From Myxococcales bacterium (GTDB lineage: Bacteria; Myxococcota_A; UBA9160; UBA4427): a stretch of 64,000 nt of DNA. Under the pieces are notes generated by a model. It searched no databases. It saw nothing but the letters and a program-made list of their open reading frames with translations, and was not told the DNA's origin. Made by a program: the position numbers and the translations under genes. Numbering within the stretch: the stretch's first letter is position 1; each line of letters begins with the position of its first letter. The stretch is taken from contig DUBZ01000072.1 in the NCBI GenBank assembly GCA_012960035.1, positions 1 to 64,000 on the forward strand, written 5' to 3'. Below, one piece after another: positions 32,590-41,200 of the stretch.

Positions 32590-33795
32590 ATGCTAAGCGA
32601 TTCCGCGAGATTGAAAGCCCATTGGTCACTCGACCCCGAAGTCGCGTACGTCAATCATGGTTCGTTCGGTGCCTGTCCGAAGGTGGTGCTCGCCGAACTT
32701 CACCGCATGCAGCGCGAGCTCGAAGATGAGCCCGGTACGTTCTTGTGTCGCAAGGCAACCGACCGGCTCGCGGCTGCGCGAGAGAGTCTTGGCGCGTTCG
32801 TTGGCGCCAACCCGGAAGACTTGGCCTTTGTTTCCAACGTGACCGAAGCGTTGAACGCGGTCCTGCGTGCGATGCGGCTCAACGAGGGTGACGAACTCAT
32901 CGTTAGCAATCACGAATACAACGCTTCGCGCAACGTGCTTGATTTTGTTGCCGAGCGCGCGAAGTGTCACGTTGTCGTGGTCGAGATTCCGTTTCCAATC
33001 GATGGACCGAATATTGTTGTCGAGCGGATGCGAGAAGCGATTACGCCGCGAACTCGGCTTGCCCTTGTGGACCATGTCACCAGTGCAACGGGCATGGTGA
33101 TGCCGCTTAAAGAATTAGTCGAGATGTTTCACGCGTCGGGCGTTGCGGTGTTGGTCGACGGCGCGCACGCACCCGGCATGATCCCGGTCGACATTGAAAC
33201 CCTCGCGCCAGAATATTATGCGGCGAACTGCCACAAATGGATCTGCTCGCCCAAAGGCGCGGGCTTTCTGTACGTACGCCGAGACCTCCAGCATGAAGTC
33301 AGGCCGGCTGTGATCAGCCATGGTGCGAACTGCGGGTTGGAAGGCAACGCGCGCTTTCGTGAAGAGTTTGAATGGATGGGGACGCGAGACATCACACCCT
33401 GGCTCGCTGTCCCGGTCGCGCTTGAGTTTATGGGCACGGTGCTGCCGGGTGGATGGGATGAAGTCCGCGCGCGCAATCACGCGCTTGTGGTCGAAGCGCG
33501 GAACCTGCTCGTCGAGACGTTGAACATCACGCCCCCTTGCCCGGACGCCATGCTGGGAAGTCTGGCGGCACTTCACTTGCCAGAGATCAAAGACCTGAAG
33601 CCATCGGTGGCGACTTCGGCGTTGGGTCTCGATCCGATTCAAGAAGCGCTTTTCCATGACCACAAGATCGAAGTGCCGGTGCTCGTGTGTCCGGATTCGG
33701 GGGGCCGCATCTTTCGCGTCTCCGCCCAGCTCTACAACACGATCGACGACTACGCGCGACTCGCAAAAGCGCTGCAGCAGTACATCAACGCCTAG
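32590..33795 (+). CDS. Class V PLP aminotransferase (isopenicillin-N-epimerase-like)
   Basis: About 401 residues from the ATG at 32590. It starts HWSLDPEVAYVNHGSFGACP and has the PLP Asp in VLVDGAHAPG and the Lys in YYAANCHKWICSPKGAGFLYV. This pattern belongs to the isopenicillin N epimerase / cysteine desulfurase-like branch. Members epimerise or eliminate amino acids such as cysteine or ergothioneine intermediates; the substrate here cannot be told. It begins 11 bases after the AICAR transformylase stop, so the two are probably one operon, without an obvious pathway link. Confidence 0.85.
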   Translation: MLSDSARLKAHWSLDPEVAYVNHGSFGACPKVVLAELHRMQRELEDEPGTFLCRKATDRLAAARESLGAFVGANPEDLAFVSNVTEALNAVLRAMRLNEGDELIVSNHEYNASRNVLDFVAERAKCHVVVVEIPFPIDGPNIVVERMREAITPRTRLALVDHVTSATGMVMPLKELVEMFHASGVAVLVDGAHAPGMIPVDIETLAPEYYAANCHKWICSPKGAGFLYVRRDLQHEVRPAVISHGANCGLEGNARFREEFEWMGTRDITPWLAVPVALEFMGTVLPGGWDEVRARNHALVVEARNLLVETLNITPPCPDAMLGSLAALHLPEIKDLKPSVATSALGLDPIQEALFHDHKIEVPVLVCPDSGGRIFRVSAQLYNTIDDYARLAKALQQYINA

Positions 33796-33816
33796 GAGTC
33801 TGCCGCGCAGACTCCT
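33794..33816. terminator. Hairpin at convergent gene ends
   Basis: A perfect 10-bp inverted repeat, AGGAGTCTGC-CGC-GCAGACTCCT, sits exactly between the ends of the class V aminotransferase gene and the opposing glycosyltransferase gene. It lacks a T-run but could work as a two-way terminator or stabiliser. Confidence 0.45.
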
Positions 33817-33828
33817 GACGCTGTGCTG

Positions 33829-35154
33829 CTATTCGCCCGCCGACCGCGTGCGAAGCCAAAGCAGTAACGCGAGAAAGCCAAGGCCAGCAAAGTAGACGTA
33901 CGACTGCAAAAAGTTGAAGCCTGTCTCCGAGAGACGATTCAAAACGCGGAAGTTCGTCCCGATCAAAACGAAGCACGTCGCCAGTGCAAAGAGGCAACGC
34001 TTCCGTGCACTTTCTTCGAGTGAGAGCACGCAAGGCAAGGCAACCGCGAATAGCGGAAGCATGACGCCATAGTGGTGCGTCCAAACGGTGGGCGATGCGA
34101 GGGTTGCGCACACGATAATGATCGCGAGTTCGATGGGCCCCGTACTTCGGCCGATGCTTCGCGGTGCAAACAGGCCGGCAAACATCAGTGCAACGGTGCT
34201 CACGACCGTCCCCCCATGGACCCACGGGTTGTAGGCCATGAGGACGTTGCGTTCCCATTCGATCGAGTTGCCGTTGCCCATCAACCGGTGAAGCAAACCG
34301 TTCATCGATTGGTTGGGGTGAAAGATCTCGCCTTGTTGGGAAATGTACGAGAGGACGCTCAAGTAGTTTGTGTGGTTCTCCCAGCCGAATGCGGCGAGTG
34401 AGACGACCGCGAAGCCCGACATTGGAATCGCGAAGCCTTTGATGAAGTCCCACTGTCGACGGAACGCACCCCACACAACGACAAGTGCCAGGGTGGGCTT
34501 GATGACGCAGATGAGTGAGACGAATACACCCGCAGTGGTGCGTCTGTTTTCGAGCCAGGACCAAACAACCAACGCGACCAACAAGTCGATCCAGACCTGT
34601 ATCTGTCCGAGGTAGTACCCCCGAACAACGGGATAGAAAGTCAGCGTGATCGCAAAGGCGAGGATGGCGAACAAGAATTCGTCGCTTCGGCTCTCGCCCG
34701 CCGCGATGCCGAAGCGACGCCTGGCAAGAAAGAAAACACGTCCAAGGACCGCTGCCACTCCCCATACGCACAGCCAAGAGATGCCGTTCAGCGTTTCGTT
34801 CGAAATCCCACTTTCACCAAGCATGCCGCGGAGTGTCTTGAGTACGAGCAAGCTCGACGGCGGATATTGAAAGCGCACGTTGTTTTCAAAATACAACGCC
34901 GTGTAGATCGGTTTTGTGCGGGGCTTGTCGGTAAAGAAGAGCGCGGTCCGCATCGCCTTCCACGAATCGCTATGCGCACCCTGTTTGAAGAAGCTGTCGG
35001 TGTAGCTGAGCGTGGTCGTGATCTGCGGCTGAAGTGGAAGTCGCGGCAATACGAAGTTGATCACGAGCCCGTTTGCGAATATAAAGAGCAGAAGTCCAAT
35101 CGCGAGCCGGGAAGGGCCGCGTCGCGGTGTGGTGGGCTCGGACGACGTTGACAT
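33829..35154 (-). CDS. GT87 (DUF2029) family membrane glycosyltransferase
   Basis: About 441 residues from the ATG at 35154, preceded by GAGGAG. About ten hydrophobic segments are visible. The first loop contains the FQYPPSSLLVLK motif, and GYYLGQIQVWIDLLVALVVW followed by SLICVIKPTLALVVVWG is typical of GT87 polyprenyl-phosphate mannosyltransferase-like enzymes. Such GT-C enzymes use lipid-linked sugars on the outer face of the inner membrane. Donor and acceptor are unknown. The next minus-strand gene upstream is another GT-C-like protein, so the two may act on one glycan. Confidence 0.8.
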   Translation of the reverse strand: MSTSSEPTTPRRGPSRLAIGLLLFIFANGLVINFVLPRLPLQPQITTTLSYTDSFFKQGAHSDSWKAMRTALFFTDKPRTKPIYTALYFENNVRFQYPPSSLLVLKTLRGMLGESGISNETLNGISWLCVWGVAAVLGRVFFLARRRFGIAAGESRSDEFLFAILAFAITLTFYPVVRGYYLGQIQVWIDLLVALVVWSWLENRRTTAGVFVSLICVIKPTLALVVVWGAFRRQWDFIKGFAIPMSGFAVVSLAAFGWENHTNYLSVLSYISQQGEIFHPNQSMNGLLHRLMGNGNSIEWERNVLMAYNPWVHGGTVVSTVALMFAGLFAPRSIGRSTGPIELAIIIVCATLASPTVWTHHYGVMLPLFAVALPCVLSLEESARKRCLFALATCFVLIGTNFRVLNRLSETGFNFLQSYVYFAGLGFLALLLWLRTRSAGE

Positions 35155-35202
35155 GCACTCCTCAAGAGGACTCATGGAGGCGCGAAGCTGCGCGCTCCAA
35201 GC

Positions 35203-36834
35203 CTACCGTGCGATTGTATTGCGATCGCGCCGTTCGAGAAACGAAAAGTAGCCCGACTGGCCATTCACTTTGTCGACTAGGCGAACCGACCCCACCTTGT
35301 ACTCGCGGGCGACGAGCGCGTCGACTTCAGGCACTAGCTGCGGGATGCCTGGGAGCGGACGCTCGCGTAGCCTGCGGCTGAACATGTAGAACGTGGGCTT
35401 CTTGCCGAACACGTATGGGTAGTCGGCTTTCTCGTGTCCAGGCAGGCCAGTTCCCAGACTGTCACCTTGGGCCCGCCCGTGATGGGCGATATGGCTGTCT
35501 GTGATCCCGTGTACGTCTTGTACAGAGAGCTCCGAGTAGTACGCGACGGCACCGATTGCCCCGGTCGCAAGGCTTTCGCCCGGTTTTCCATAGTGGGCGA
35601 AGAACTCTCCGATCACCCGATGGCGATTTACGTACCAGCGTTCGAGTTCGACCCCGCGATAGTTCCCGTGCATCAACTCTGGCTTCGCGACCCAAGCGCT
35701 CTCGATGGGTGTCGAATGGAATCCAGTGCCGACCAGTCCCAAGAACAGCGCGACTTTTACGAGTGTCCCGCTCGAAGCCGCTGTGGCTCTGGACGCGCGC
35801 TCGAGCGCAACGCCGGTGAGCAAATAAATGAACGGAAGCACAGGAACAAAGAAGCGATACATCGCCATATAGTCGCCCCCGACCGCGCAGATATATCCGG
35901 TGTAGACCATGACGATCGCGGCGCAAAGAAGAGCGAAGCCTCGCGGTGCATCTGACGCCTGCGTGCGGCCCCGAGCCCATACACCCAGGCCGATCGCGAA
36001 TGCCCACGGGAAAACGAAGTGAAGGGCGAAGAGTCCCGCGTACTGTGTGCCGCGAATCGCTTGGGCGACGCCACCGCCGGTTTTTGCATAGAAGGTGTTG
36101 GGGAGCGGATAGCCAAAGTAAGACCAGCGCCATGCGATATAGATCGTGACCAGAACCGCGTACGCGGCGAGAGGCACGAGGCATCTGGCGACCGCGGTGC
36201 CTGAACCTTGTTTTGATGCGCCGGAATGGTTGGCGCTCGAAAGCAGCATCGCACCGCCGACGATCCCGGCGATCATCACGCCCTCTGGGCGGGTGAGGGA
36301 CGCGAGCAACAAACAGCCACTACTGAGCCAGGCGTCCCGCGCACCGAAGGTTGTGAGAAAGCGCGCGCAAAAATAAGTCGCGCCGACGATCCAACACGTG
36401 AAGAAGTTGGTCTCCATCCCCGACGTCGCCCAGGTGGCAAAGGGGCCAGAGCACGCGAGGGCGAGGCACGGCACGACGGCGAAGCGCGAAGTCCATCCGA
36501 GCAAGCGCCCAAAGTCGTAGACGAATGCCATCACGGCAATGCTCGCGACAACGCCTAGCCATTGGCTCGCTGCCGGGACGTCTGCACCCATGGCGAGAAC
36601 GCCCGTCGAGATCAAGAGCCAGAGAAAGTTCGTATACCCCTCAACCGGCGCTTCGCCCACGTTCCACACAAACCCATTTCCAGCGAAAAGGTTCTGCGCG
36701 TAACGAAACGTGATGAACGCGTCTTCGGTGACACACGCGAGATACACGCTGTGCGCGATGAAGAGGAGTGCGGTGAATCCGCAGAGTGCCGCGGCACGCG
36801 GATCGAGTCTAAGGCGCTCCGCAAATGAAGACAT
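35203..36834 (-). CDS. GT-C / arabinofuranosyltransferase-like membrane protein
   Basis: About 543 residues from the ATG at 36834 (MSSFAERL). The first periplasmic loop reads VTEDAFITFRYAQNLFAGNG, followed by PVEGYTNFLW, which is the signature of a GT39/AftB-like group: an acidic pair after the first helix and YTNFLW. About ten membrane helices follow, then a soluble C-terminal domain from residue 400 (VNRHRVIGEFFAHYGKPGESLATGAIGAVAYYSE). The expected role is transfer of a pentose or hexose from a polyprenyl-phosphate donor. It is 48 bases upstream of the GT87 gene, same strand, so co-transcribed. Confidence 0.75.
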   Translation of the reverse strand: MSSFAERLRLDPRAAALCGFTALLFIAHSVYLACVTEDAFITFRYAQNLFAGNGFVWNVGEAPVEGYTNFLWLLISTGVLAMGADVPAASQWLGVVASIAVMAFVYDFGRLLGWTSRFAVVPCLALACSGPFATWATSGMETNFFTCWIVGATYFCARFLTTFGARDAWLSSGCLLLASLTRPEGVMIAGIVGGAMLLSSANHSGASKQGSGTAVARCLVPLAAYAVLVTIYIAWRWSYFGYPLPNTFYAKTGGGVAQAIRGTQYAGLFALHFVFPWAFAIGLGVWARGRTQASDAPRGFALLCAAIVMVYTGYICAVGGDYMAMYRFFVPVLPFIYLLTGVALERASRATAASSGTLVKVALFLGLVGTGFHSTPIESAWVAKPELMHGNYRGVELERWYVNRHRVIGEFFAHYGKPGESLATGAIGAVAYYSELSVQDVHGITDSHIAHHGRAQGDSLGTGLPGHEKADYPYVFGKKPTFYMFSRRLRERPLPGIPQLVPEVDALVAREYKVGSVRLVDKVNGQSGYFSFLERRDRNTIAR

Positions 36835-37686
36835 CGGACTCAAAGCCTATCACAGCAACGCGGTTCGATTGGTTGTGGGGTACGTGGGGGGGGGCTTGCG
36901 AAAGGCGTTCGCGCTCAAATAGAGCGCCGCTTCCGGCCGATAGACGCGGCCGAACCCAAGACGGGTGTGGCGCATGCCCGCAACTCGGAACGGACGCGAT
37001 AAAATGCGGAGATCAAAGGCTCGTGCGTAGTGACACGACCAGCAAGTTCGTTGCGCGAACTCGCGATGCGCGTGGCACGGCTCGCGGCGGGGGCTCTCGT
37101 TTGTTTGCGCGCACCGACGCTCCCGGGTGAAGTCGACCAACGGGCGTACAACCGAAGTGCCCCCGGCCAGGGAAGTGCGGCTGCCGTCCCCATCACTGAA
37201 AGCCTTGGATCGCGCTTCGTTCCTCTCGTGGTCTGCCACGCGAGCCGGTATTCCCTGCCCGGCTCCGCGACCGCGAGCTTCACGGTGTCTTCGCCGGCCA
37301 ATTACAGCCAGCCGGCCCGGGCATCACGTTCTATGCCGGGGGACGAAGCGAGCGATGCGCCCGCTCGCCTAGGTGAGATTCGTGGTTTTCGGCTCCCCGC
37401 CGTCGCGTTACGGTCGCAGGCCTCGGTCGCACTCGAACTTGCCTCCAGGCCTCGCGTTTCTTTACAGGAACGCCGCGTATCGTTATTGTCCCGCGGATCC
37501 GTTTGCCCGACCTCGGGAAACCCCGAGATTCCCCATGTCGAATCGACGGGAATCCCCTAGGGGGTTTCGCGATTTCGCAAGATCCGGGCGGGCATTTCGC
37601 GATAATCCGGGCCTCGGCCCATTGGGCCGTGGCATTCCTCGCACATCGGGGACGCGCCCGCGTTCCCGTTTGAAAGGTTCCTGTCC
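36835..37686. other. 850-bp non-coding region ahead of the steroid operon
   Basis: Several open frames exist (for example 37030-37560), but their products are Arg/Ser/Pro-rich without family features. A run of nine G is at 36886-36894, about 50 bases upstream of the minus-strand glycosyltransferase start. The last 130 bases hold repeated and palindromic elements, listed separately. It presumably carries divergent promoters for the glycosyltransferases and the ipdA operon. Confidence 0.5.
37565..37629 (+). promoter_or_regulatory. Repeated TTTCGCGAT / ATCCGGG elements and palindrome upstream of ipdA
   Basis: TTTCGCGAT occurs at 37565-37573 and again at 37595-37603, 30 bases apart (about three helical turns). 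Each is followed by ATCCGGG, at 37582-37588 and 37605-37611. Next comes the inverted repeat CGGCCC-ATT-GGGCCG at 37615-37629. The operon's first codon is 58 bases further on. In actinobacteria this pathway is controlled by the TetR repressor KstR2, but its known motif is different. A regulator site is inferred only. Confidence 0.45.
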
Positions 37687-38535
37687 GTGAACAAACGCAC
37701 GACTGAGCACGAAGTCATCGCCGAACTGCGCGATGGAATGACGATCGGCATTGGGGGCTGGGGTTCCCGGCGCAAACCGATGTCACTCGTCCGCGAAATT
37801 ATTCGCTCCGACCTCAAAGACCTCACCCTTGTTTCTTACGGCGGTCCCGATGTAGGGCTGCTCTGCGCGACGGGCAAAGTAAAGAAGGTTGTCTACGGCT
37901 TCGTTTCCTTGGACTCGATCCCGCTCGAGCCCCACTTCCGAAAGGCGCGTCAGACCGCGTCGATCGAAGCAGTCGAACTCGACGAAGGCATGCTGCAGTG
38001 GGGGCTCATTGCAGCTGTTCACCGCGTTCCCTTCTTGCCGACCCGCGCCGGCCTTGGGTCGGACATCGAGAAGAACAACCCCGACTTCAAGACCGTGAAG
38101 TCGCCCTACGCCGACGGCGGCACCTTCATCGCGATGCCCGCCATCGAACTCGACGTCGCGCTGATCCACATGAACCGCGGCGACGAACGCGGCAACGGCC
38201 AGTTCCTTGGCCCCGACCCGTTCTTCGACGACCTCTACTGCTTGGCCGCGAAGCGTCGCTTCATGTCGGTAGAAAAGATCATCCCGACCGCAGACCTCAT
38301 CAAAGAAGGCAGTGTTCACACCCTGCGCATCAACCGCACCATGGTCGACGGTGTGATCGAAGCGCCGAACGGCGCCCACTTCACCGAATGCCCGCCCGAC
38401 TACAATCGCGACGAAGCGTTTCAAAAGGAATACGCCGCGACGGCCAAGGACCCTGATGCCTGGGAGGCCTTCAAAGAGCGCTACCTCAACGTGGGCTCAG
38501 AAAAGGAATACCAGGAGGCGGTGAAGAACCGATGA
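37687..38535 (+). CDS. ipdA: COCHEA-CoA hydrolase, alpha subunit
   Basis: 282 residues, GTG start with GAAAGG upstream. The start DGMTIGIGGWGSRRKPMSLVRE, the segment LTLVSYGGPDVGLLCATGKV and LPTRAGLGSDIEKNNPD match IpdA of Mycobacterium, a CoA-transferase-like hydrolase that opens the last steroid ring (ring C) of COCHEA-CoA together with IpdB. The Glu of LDEGML (about residue 100) is where the catalytic Glu of the mycobacterial enzyme is expected. Unlike ordinary CoA transferases, the pair acts as a C-C hydrolase. The stop overlaps the start of ipdB (ATGA). It is first in the 13-gene operon. Confidence 0.88.
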   Translation: MNKRTTEHEVIAELRDGMTIGIGGWGSRRKPMSLVREIIRSDLKDLTLVSYGGPDVGLLCATGKVKKVVYGFVSLDSIPLEPHFRKARQTASIEAVELDEGMLQWGLIAAVHRVPFLPTRAGLGSDIEKNNPDFKTVKSPYADGGTFIAMPAIELDVALIHMNRGDERGNGQFLGPDPFFDDLYCLAAKRRFMSVEKIIPTADLIKEGSVHTLRINRTMVDGVIEAPNGAHFTECPPDYNRDEAFQKEYAATAKDPDAWEAFKERYLNVGSEKEYQEAVKNR

Positions 38536-39296
38536 GCGATTTTACTCGTGCTGAACAATGTGCTGTCGCGATCGCCGAATGCTTTCGCGGCGACGGCGAA
38601 ATTCTAGTTAGCCCCATCGGGAACATCCCGCAGCTTGGCGCGCGCTTGGCGAAGCTGACCTTCGAGCCCGACCTGTTGCTGACCGACGGCGTGGCTTCGA
38701 TCGTCGACACCTGCCAGCCGATCGGGGGTGCACCGGGTGGCCCCGAGCCGGTCGTCGAAAGTTGGATGCCGTACCGCACGATCTTCGAAAACCTGTCCTC
38801 TGGCAGACGCCACGTGATGATGGGCGCGACCCAGATTGATCGCTTCGGCAACCAGAACATCGCGTGCATTGGCGACTTCAAGAAACCCAAGGCACAGCTC
38901 TTGGGGATGCGCGGCGCACCGGGCAATACGATCAACCACACGACCAGCTACTGGGTGCCGAACCACAGCCCCAAGGTCTTCGTGGAGCAAGTCGACGTGG
39001 TGTCGGGTGTTGGTTACGACCGCGCGGCCAAGCTCGGAGCCGAGGCGACGAAGTACCACGAAATTCGCCGCGTCGTTTCGAACTTATGCGTCCTCGACTT
39101 CGGTGGCCCCGACCACGCCATGCGTCTTGTTTCTACCCACTCGGGCGTAAGCGTCGATGACGTAGTTGCTGCAACGCGTTTCGAACTTGTGGTTGAAGAC
39201 GTGGCTGAAACCCGCGCCCCGACTGCGGACGAAGTCACCATCATGCGCGAAAAACTCGACCCGAACGGCGTCGGGTCCAAAGAAGTTCAAGGCTAA
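38532..39296 (+). CDS. ipdB: COCHEA-CoA hydrolase, beta subunit
   Basis: 254 residues, overlapping ipdA by 4 bases, so equal production of both subunits is likely. ILVSPIGNIPQLGARLAKL, LLLTDGVASIVD, RHVMMGATQIDRFGNQNIACIG and LLGMRGAPGNTINHTTSYWVP match IpdB, the second half of the heterodimeric ring-opening hydrolase. In class I CoA transferases a catalytic Glu would sit in the beta subunit near SENG; that motif is not seen, in line with hydrolase chemistry. It is followed by the IpdC-like gene after 28 bases. Confidence 0.88.
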   Translation: MSDFTRAEQCAVAIAECFRGDGEILVSPIGNIPQLGARLAKLTFEPDLLLTDGVASIVDTCQPIGGAPGGPEPVVESWMPYRTIFENLSSGRRHVMMGATQIDRFGNQNIACIGDFKKPKAQLLGMRGAPGNTINHTTSYWVPNHSPKVFVEQVDVVSGVGYDRAAKLGAEATKYHEIRRVVSNLCVLDFGGPDHAMRLVSTHSGVSVDDVVAATRFELVVEDVAETRAPTADEVTIMREKLDPNGVGSKEVQG

Positions 39297-39324
39297 ACCG
39301 CGCGCAACTCCTGGAGTCCCCCCT

Positions 39325-40380
39325 TTGTCCTCCGCACTACACACCAAGATCTGCGATCTGTTGGGGATCCGTTATCCCATTATTCAGACGGGGATGGGTT
39401 GGGTCGCGACTCCCGAACTCGCAGCTGCAGCAAGCAACGCGGGCGCAATTGGATTCCTTGCTGCTGCAACGATCCCGCCGCCGGAAGTCGAAGCTGCGAT
39501 CCTTCGCGTCAAAGAGCTCACCGACAAACCCTTTGGCGTGAATTTTTTGATGGACGCACCCGGCGCAGACGTGATCAGCGACGCGATCATTCGTCAGGGT
39601 GTGAAGGCCGCGGGTTATAACCGCGCGCCAAGCGCCGACTTGATTAACAAGTTGAAGGGCGCAGGAGTTGTTTGTGTGCCGACCACGGGTGCTGTGAAGC
39701 ACGTACAGAAGGCTGAACAACTCGGTGCCGACATCGTCATCGTGCAGGGTGGAGAAGGCGGCGGTCATACAGGCCCTGTTCCCACTTCGATCTTGTTGCC
39801 CGCCTCGGCTGCGGCGGTTGACGTACCGGTTGTTGGAGCGGGTGGTTTCAAAGACGGCAGAGGTCTGGTTGCCGCGCTCGCATACGGGGCCGCTGGCATC
39901 GCGATGGGAACGCGCTTCGTTTTGACAAAAGAAAGCCCGGTTCCAAAGGCAAGCACCGACCGATTCCTTGCGGCCAATGTTGCAGACGTTGTTGTCACGT
40001 CACAGATCGACGGGATGCCCCAGCGTGTCGTGATGAACGAACTCGTGAAGCGCCTCGAAAGTTCATCGGCACCGGAACGCTTGCTTTTGGCCATCAGGAA
40101 CGGTCTCGCGTTTCGCAAAACAAGCGGAGCATCGATTGCAGACCTCGCGACCTCCGCGCTCAAGATGCGAAGCACCCAGCGCCTCACCAACGCTCAAACC
40201 ATCATGGCCGCAAATGCACCGATGCTCGCGAAGAAGGGCATGGAGGAAGGAGACCCGGTTAACGGTTACTTGCCCGGCGGGAGTATTGCGGGCGTGATCG
40301 ACGACATCCCGAGCTGCGAAGAGCTTGTACAACAAATCATGAGCGAAGCAGAAGCAACCATCAAAGCGCTCAGCAACTAG
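39325..40380 (+). CDS. ipdC: IpdC-like flavin oxidoreductase (2-nitropropane dioxygenase family)
   Basis: About 351 residues. I start it at a TTG (39325) after CTGGAG, where resemblance begins (KICDLLGIRYPIIQTGMGWV). FMN-binding marks are VIVQGGEGGGHTGPV and PVVGAGGFKDGRGLVAALAYGAAGIAMGTRF. The family includes nitronate monooxygenases and FabK, and also mycobacterial IpdC, a reductase of hydroxylated HIC-CoA in steroid C/D-ring breakdown. Placement directly after ipdAB, and the missing oxidase context, favour IpdC. The exact reaction here is inferred. The frame is open upstream to 39166, overlapping ipdB, and that part is ignored. Confidence 0.75.
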   Translation: MSSALHTKICDLLGIRYPIIQTGMGWVATPELAAAASNAGAIGFLAAATIPPPEVEAAILRVKELTDKPFGVNFLMDAPGADVISDAIIRQGVKAAGYNRAPSADLINKLKGAGVVCVPTTGAVKHVQKAEQLGADIVIVQGGEGGGHTGPVPTSILLPASAAAVDVPVVGAGGFKDGRGLVAALAYGAAGIAMGTRFVLTKESPVPKASTDRFLAANVADVVVTSQIDGMPQRVVMNELVKRLESSSAPERLLLAIRNGLAFRKTSGASIADLATSALKMRSTQRLTNAQTIMAANAPMLAKKGMEEGDPVNGYLPGGSIAGVIDDIPSCEELVQQIMSEAEATIKALSN

Positions 40381-40397
40381 ATCGAGGCAGAAGCAAA

Positions 40398-41156
40398 ATG
40401 GCAATCGACATCGAGATCAGCGACGGCATTGGCGAGGTGGTGATCAACAACCCGCCCGTGAACGCGCTCGGAAGCAAAGCGTGGTTTGAGTTCGCGGAAG
40501 GCGTGAAGAAGCTTGGCGAGAACCCGGATGTCAACTGCGTAGTCATTCGCGCCGAAGGCAAGGGGTTTCAAGCGGGCGTCGACATCAAAGAACTTGCGGA
40601 AGACGGCAACAAGATCTTGCAGGTGAACCGTGGCTGCTACGAGACGTTTGGGAACATCTATGATTGCCCCATCCCGGTGATCTCGGCAGTGCATGGTTAT
40701 TGCATCGGTGGTGGCATTGGCATCTCGGGTGCCTCCGACATCGTGATCGCGTCGGAGTGTGCAACGTTTTCGCTTCCCGAAATCGACCGTGGCGCACTCG
40801 GCGCAGCAACGCACTTGATGCGCTTGTTTGGAATGCAGAAGACGCGACGCATGCTCTACACCGGCGAAGCCATCGACGCACAAGAAGCGTTGCGCCTCGG
40901 TGGGATCGAGAGTGTCGTCCCGAAGGCGAAGTTGCGTGACGAAGCCATGAACCTTGCGCGCATCATTGCGGACAAATCGCCAAAGGCACTGCGGCTCGCC
41001 AAGTCGTCCCTCAACGGGATCGAACTGCTCGACCCCAAGCAAAGTTACAAGTTCGAGCAGGGGTTCACCCTCGAACTCTACATGTCACCCGACTCCCAAG
41101 AAGCGCGCGATGCCTTCGTGGAAAAGCGCGACGCCACTTTTGACGACAAAAGCTAA
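40398..41156 (+). CDS. echA20: Enoyl-CoA hydratase-family ring D hydrolase, EchA20-like
   Basis: 252 residues. A crotonase fold: NPPVNALGSKAWFEFAEGV, the oxyanion loop IRAEGKGFQAGVDIKEL, GYCIGGGIGISGASDIVIASE and LPEIDRGALGAATHLMRLF. These stretches follow mycobacterial EchA20, which hydrolyses ring D of HIEC-CoA in a retro-Claisen-like step. This differs from a simple hydratase, which would normally have two catalytic Glu residues in fixed places. It lies 17 bases after ipdC; GAGG precedes the ATG. The next enzyme in the known pathway is IpdAB, encoded three genes upstream. Confidence 0.8.
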   Translation: MAIDIEISDGIGEVVINNPPVNALGSKAWFEFAEGVKKLGENPDVNCVVIRAEGKGFQAGVDIKELAEDGNKILQVNRGCYETFGNIYDCPIPVISAVHGYCIGGGIGISGASDIVIASECATFSLPEIDRGALGAATHLMRLFGMQKTRRMLYTGEAIDAQEALRLGGIESVVPKAKLRDEAMNLARIIADKSPKALRLAKSSLNGIELLDPKQSYKFEQGFTLELYMSPDSQEARDAFVEKRDATFDDKS

Positions 41157-41200
41157 GTCAACGACAACAACCTAGTCGAGCCGAAGCGAGCCTATAGAAG

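Noticed and set aside
37030-37560. 176-codon frame in the leader of the steroid operon
   Set aside because: Arg/Ser/Pro-rich text with no motif, no ribosome site, and it overlaps repeated regulatory-looking DNA only by chance.
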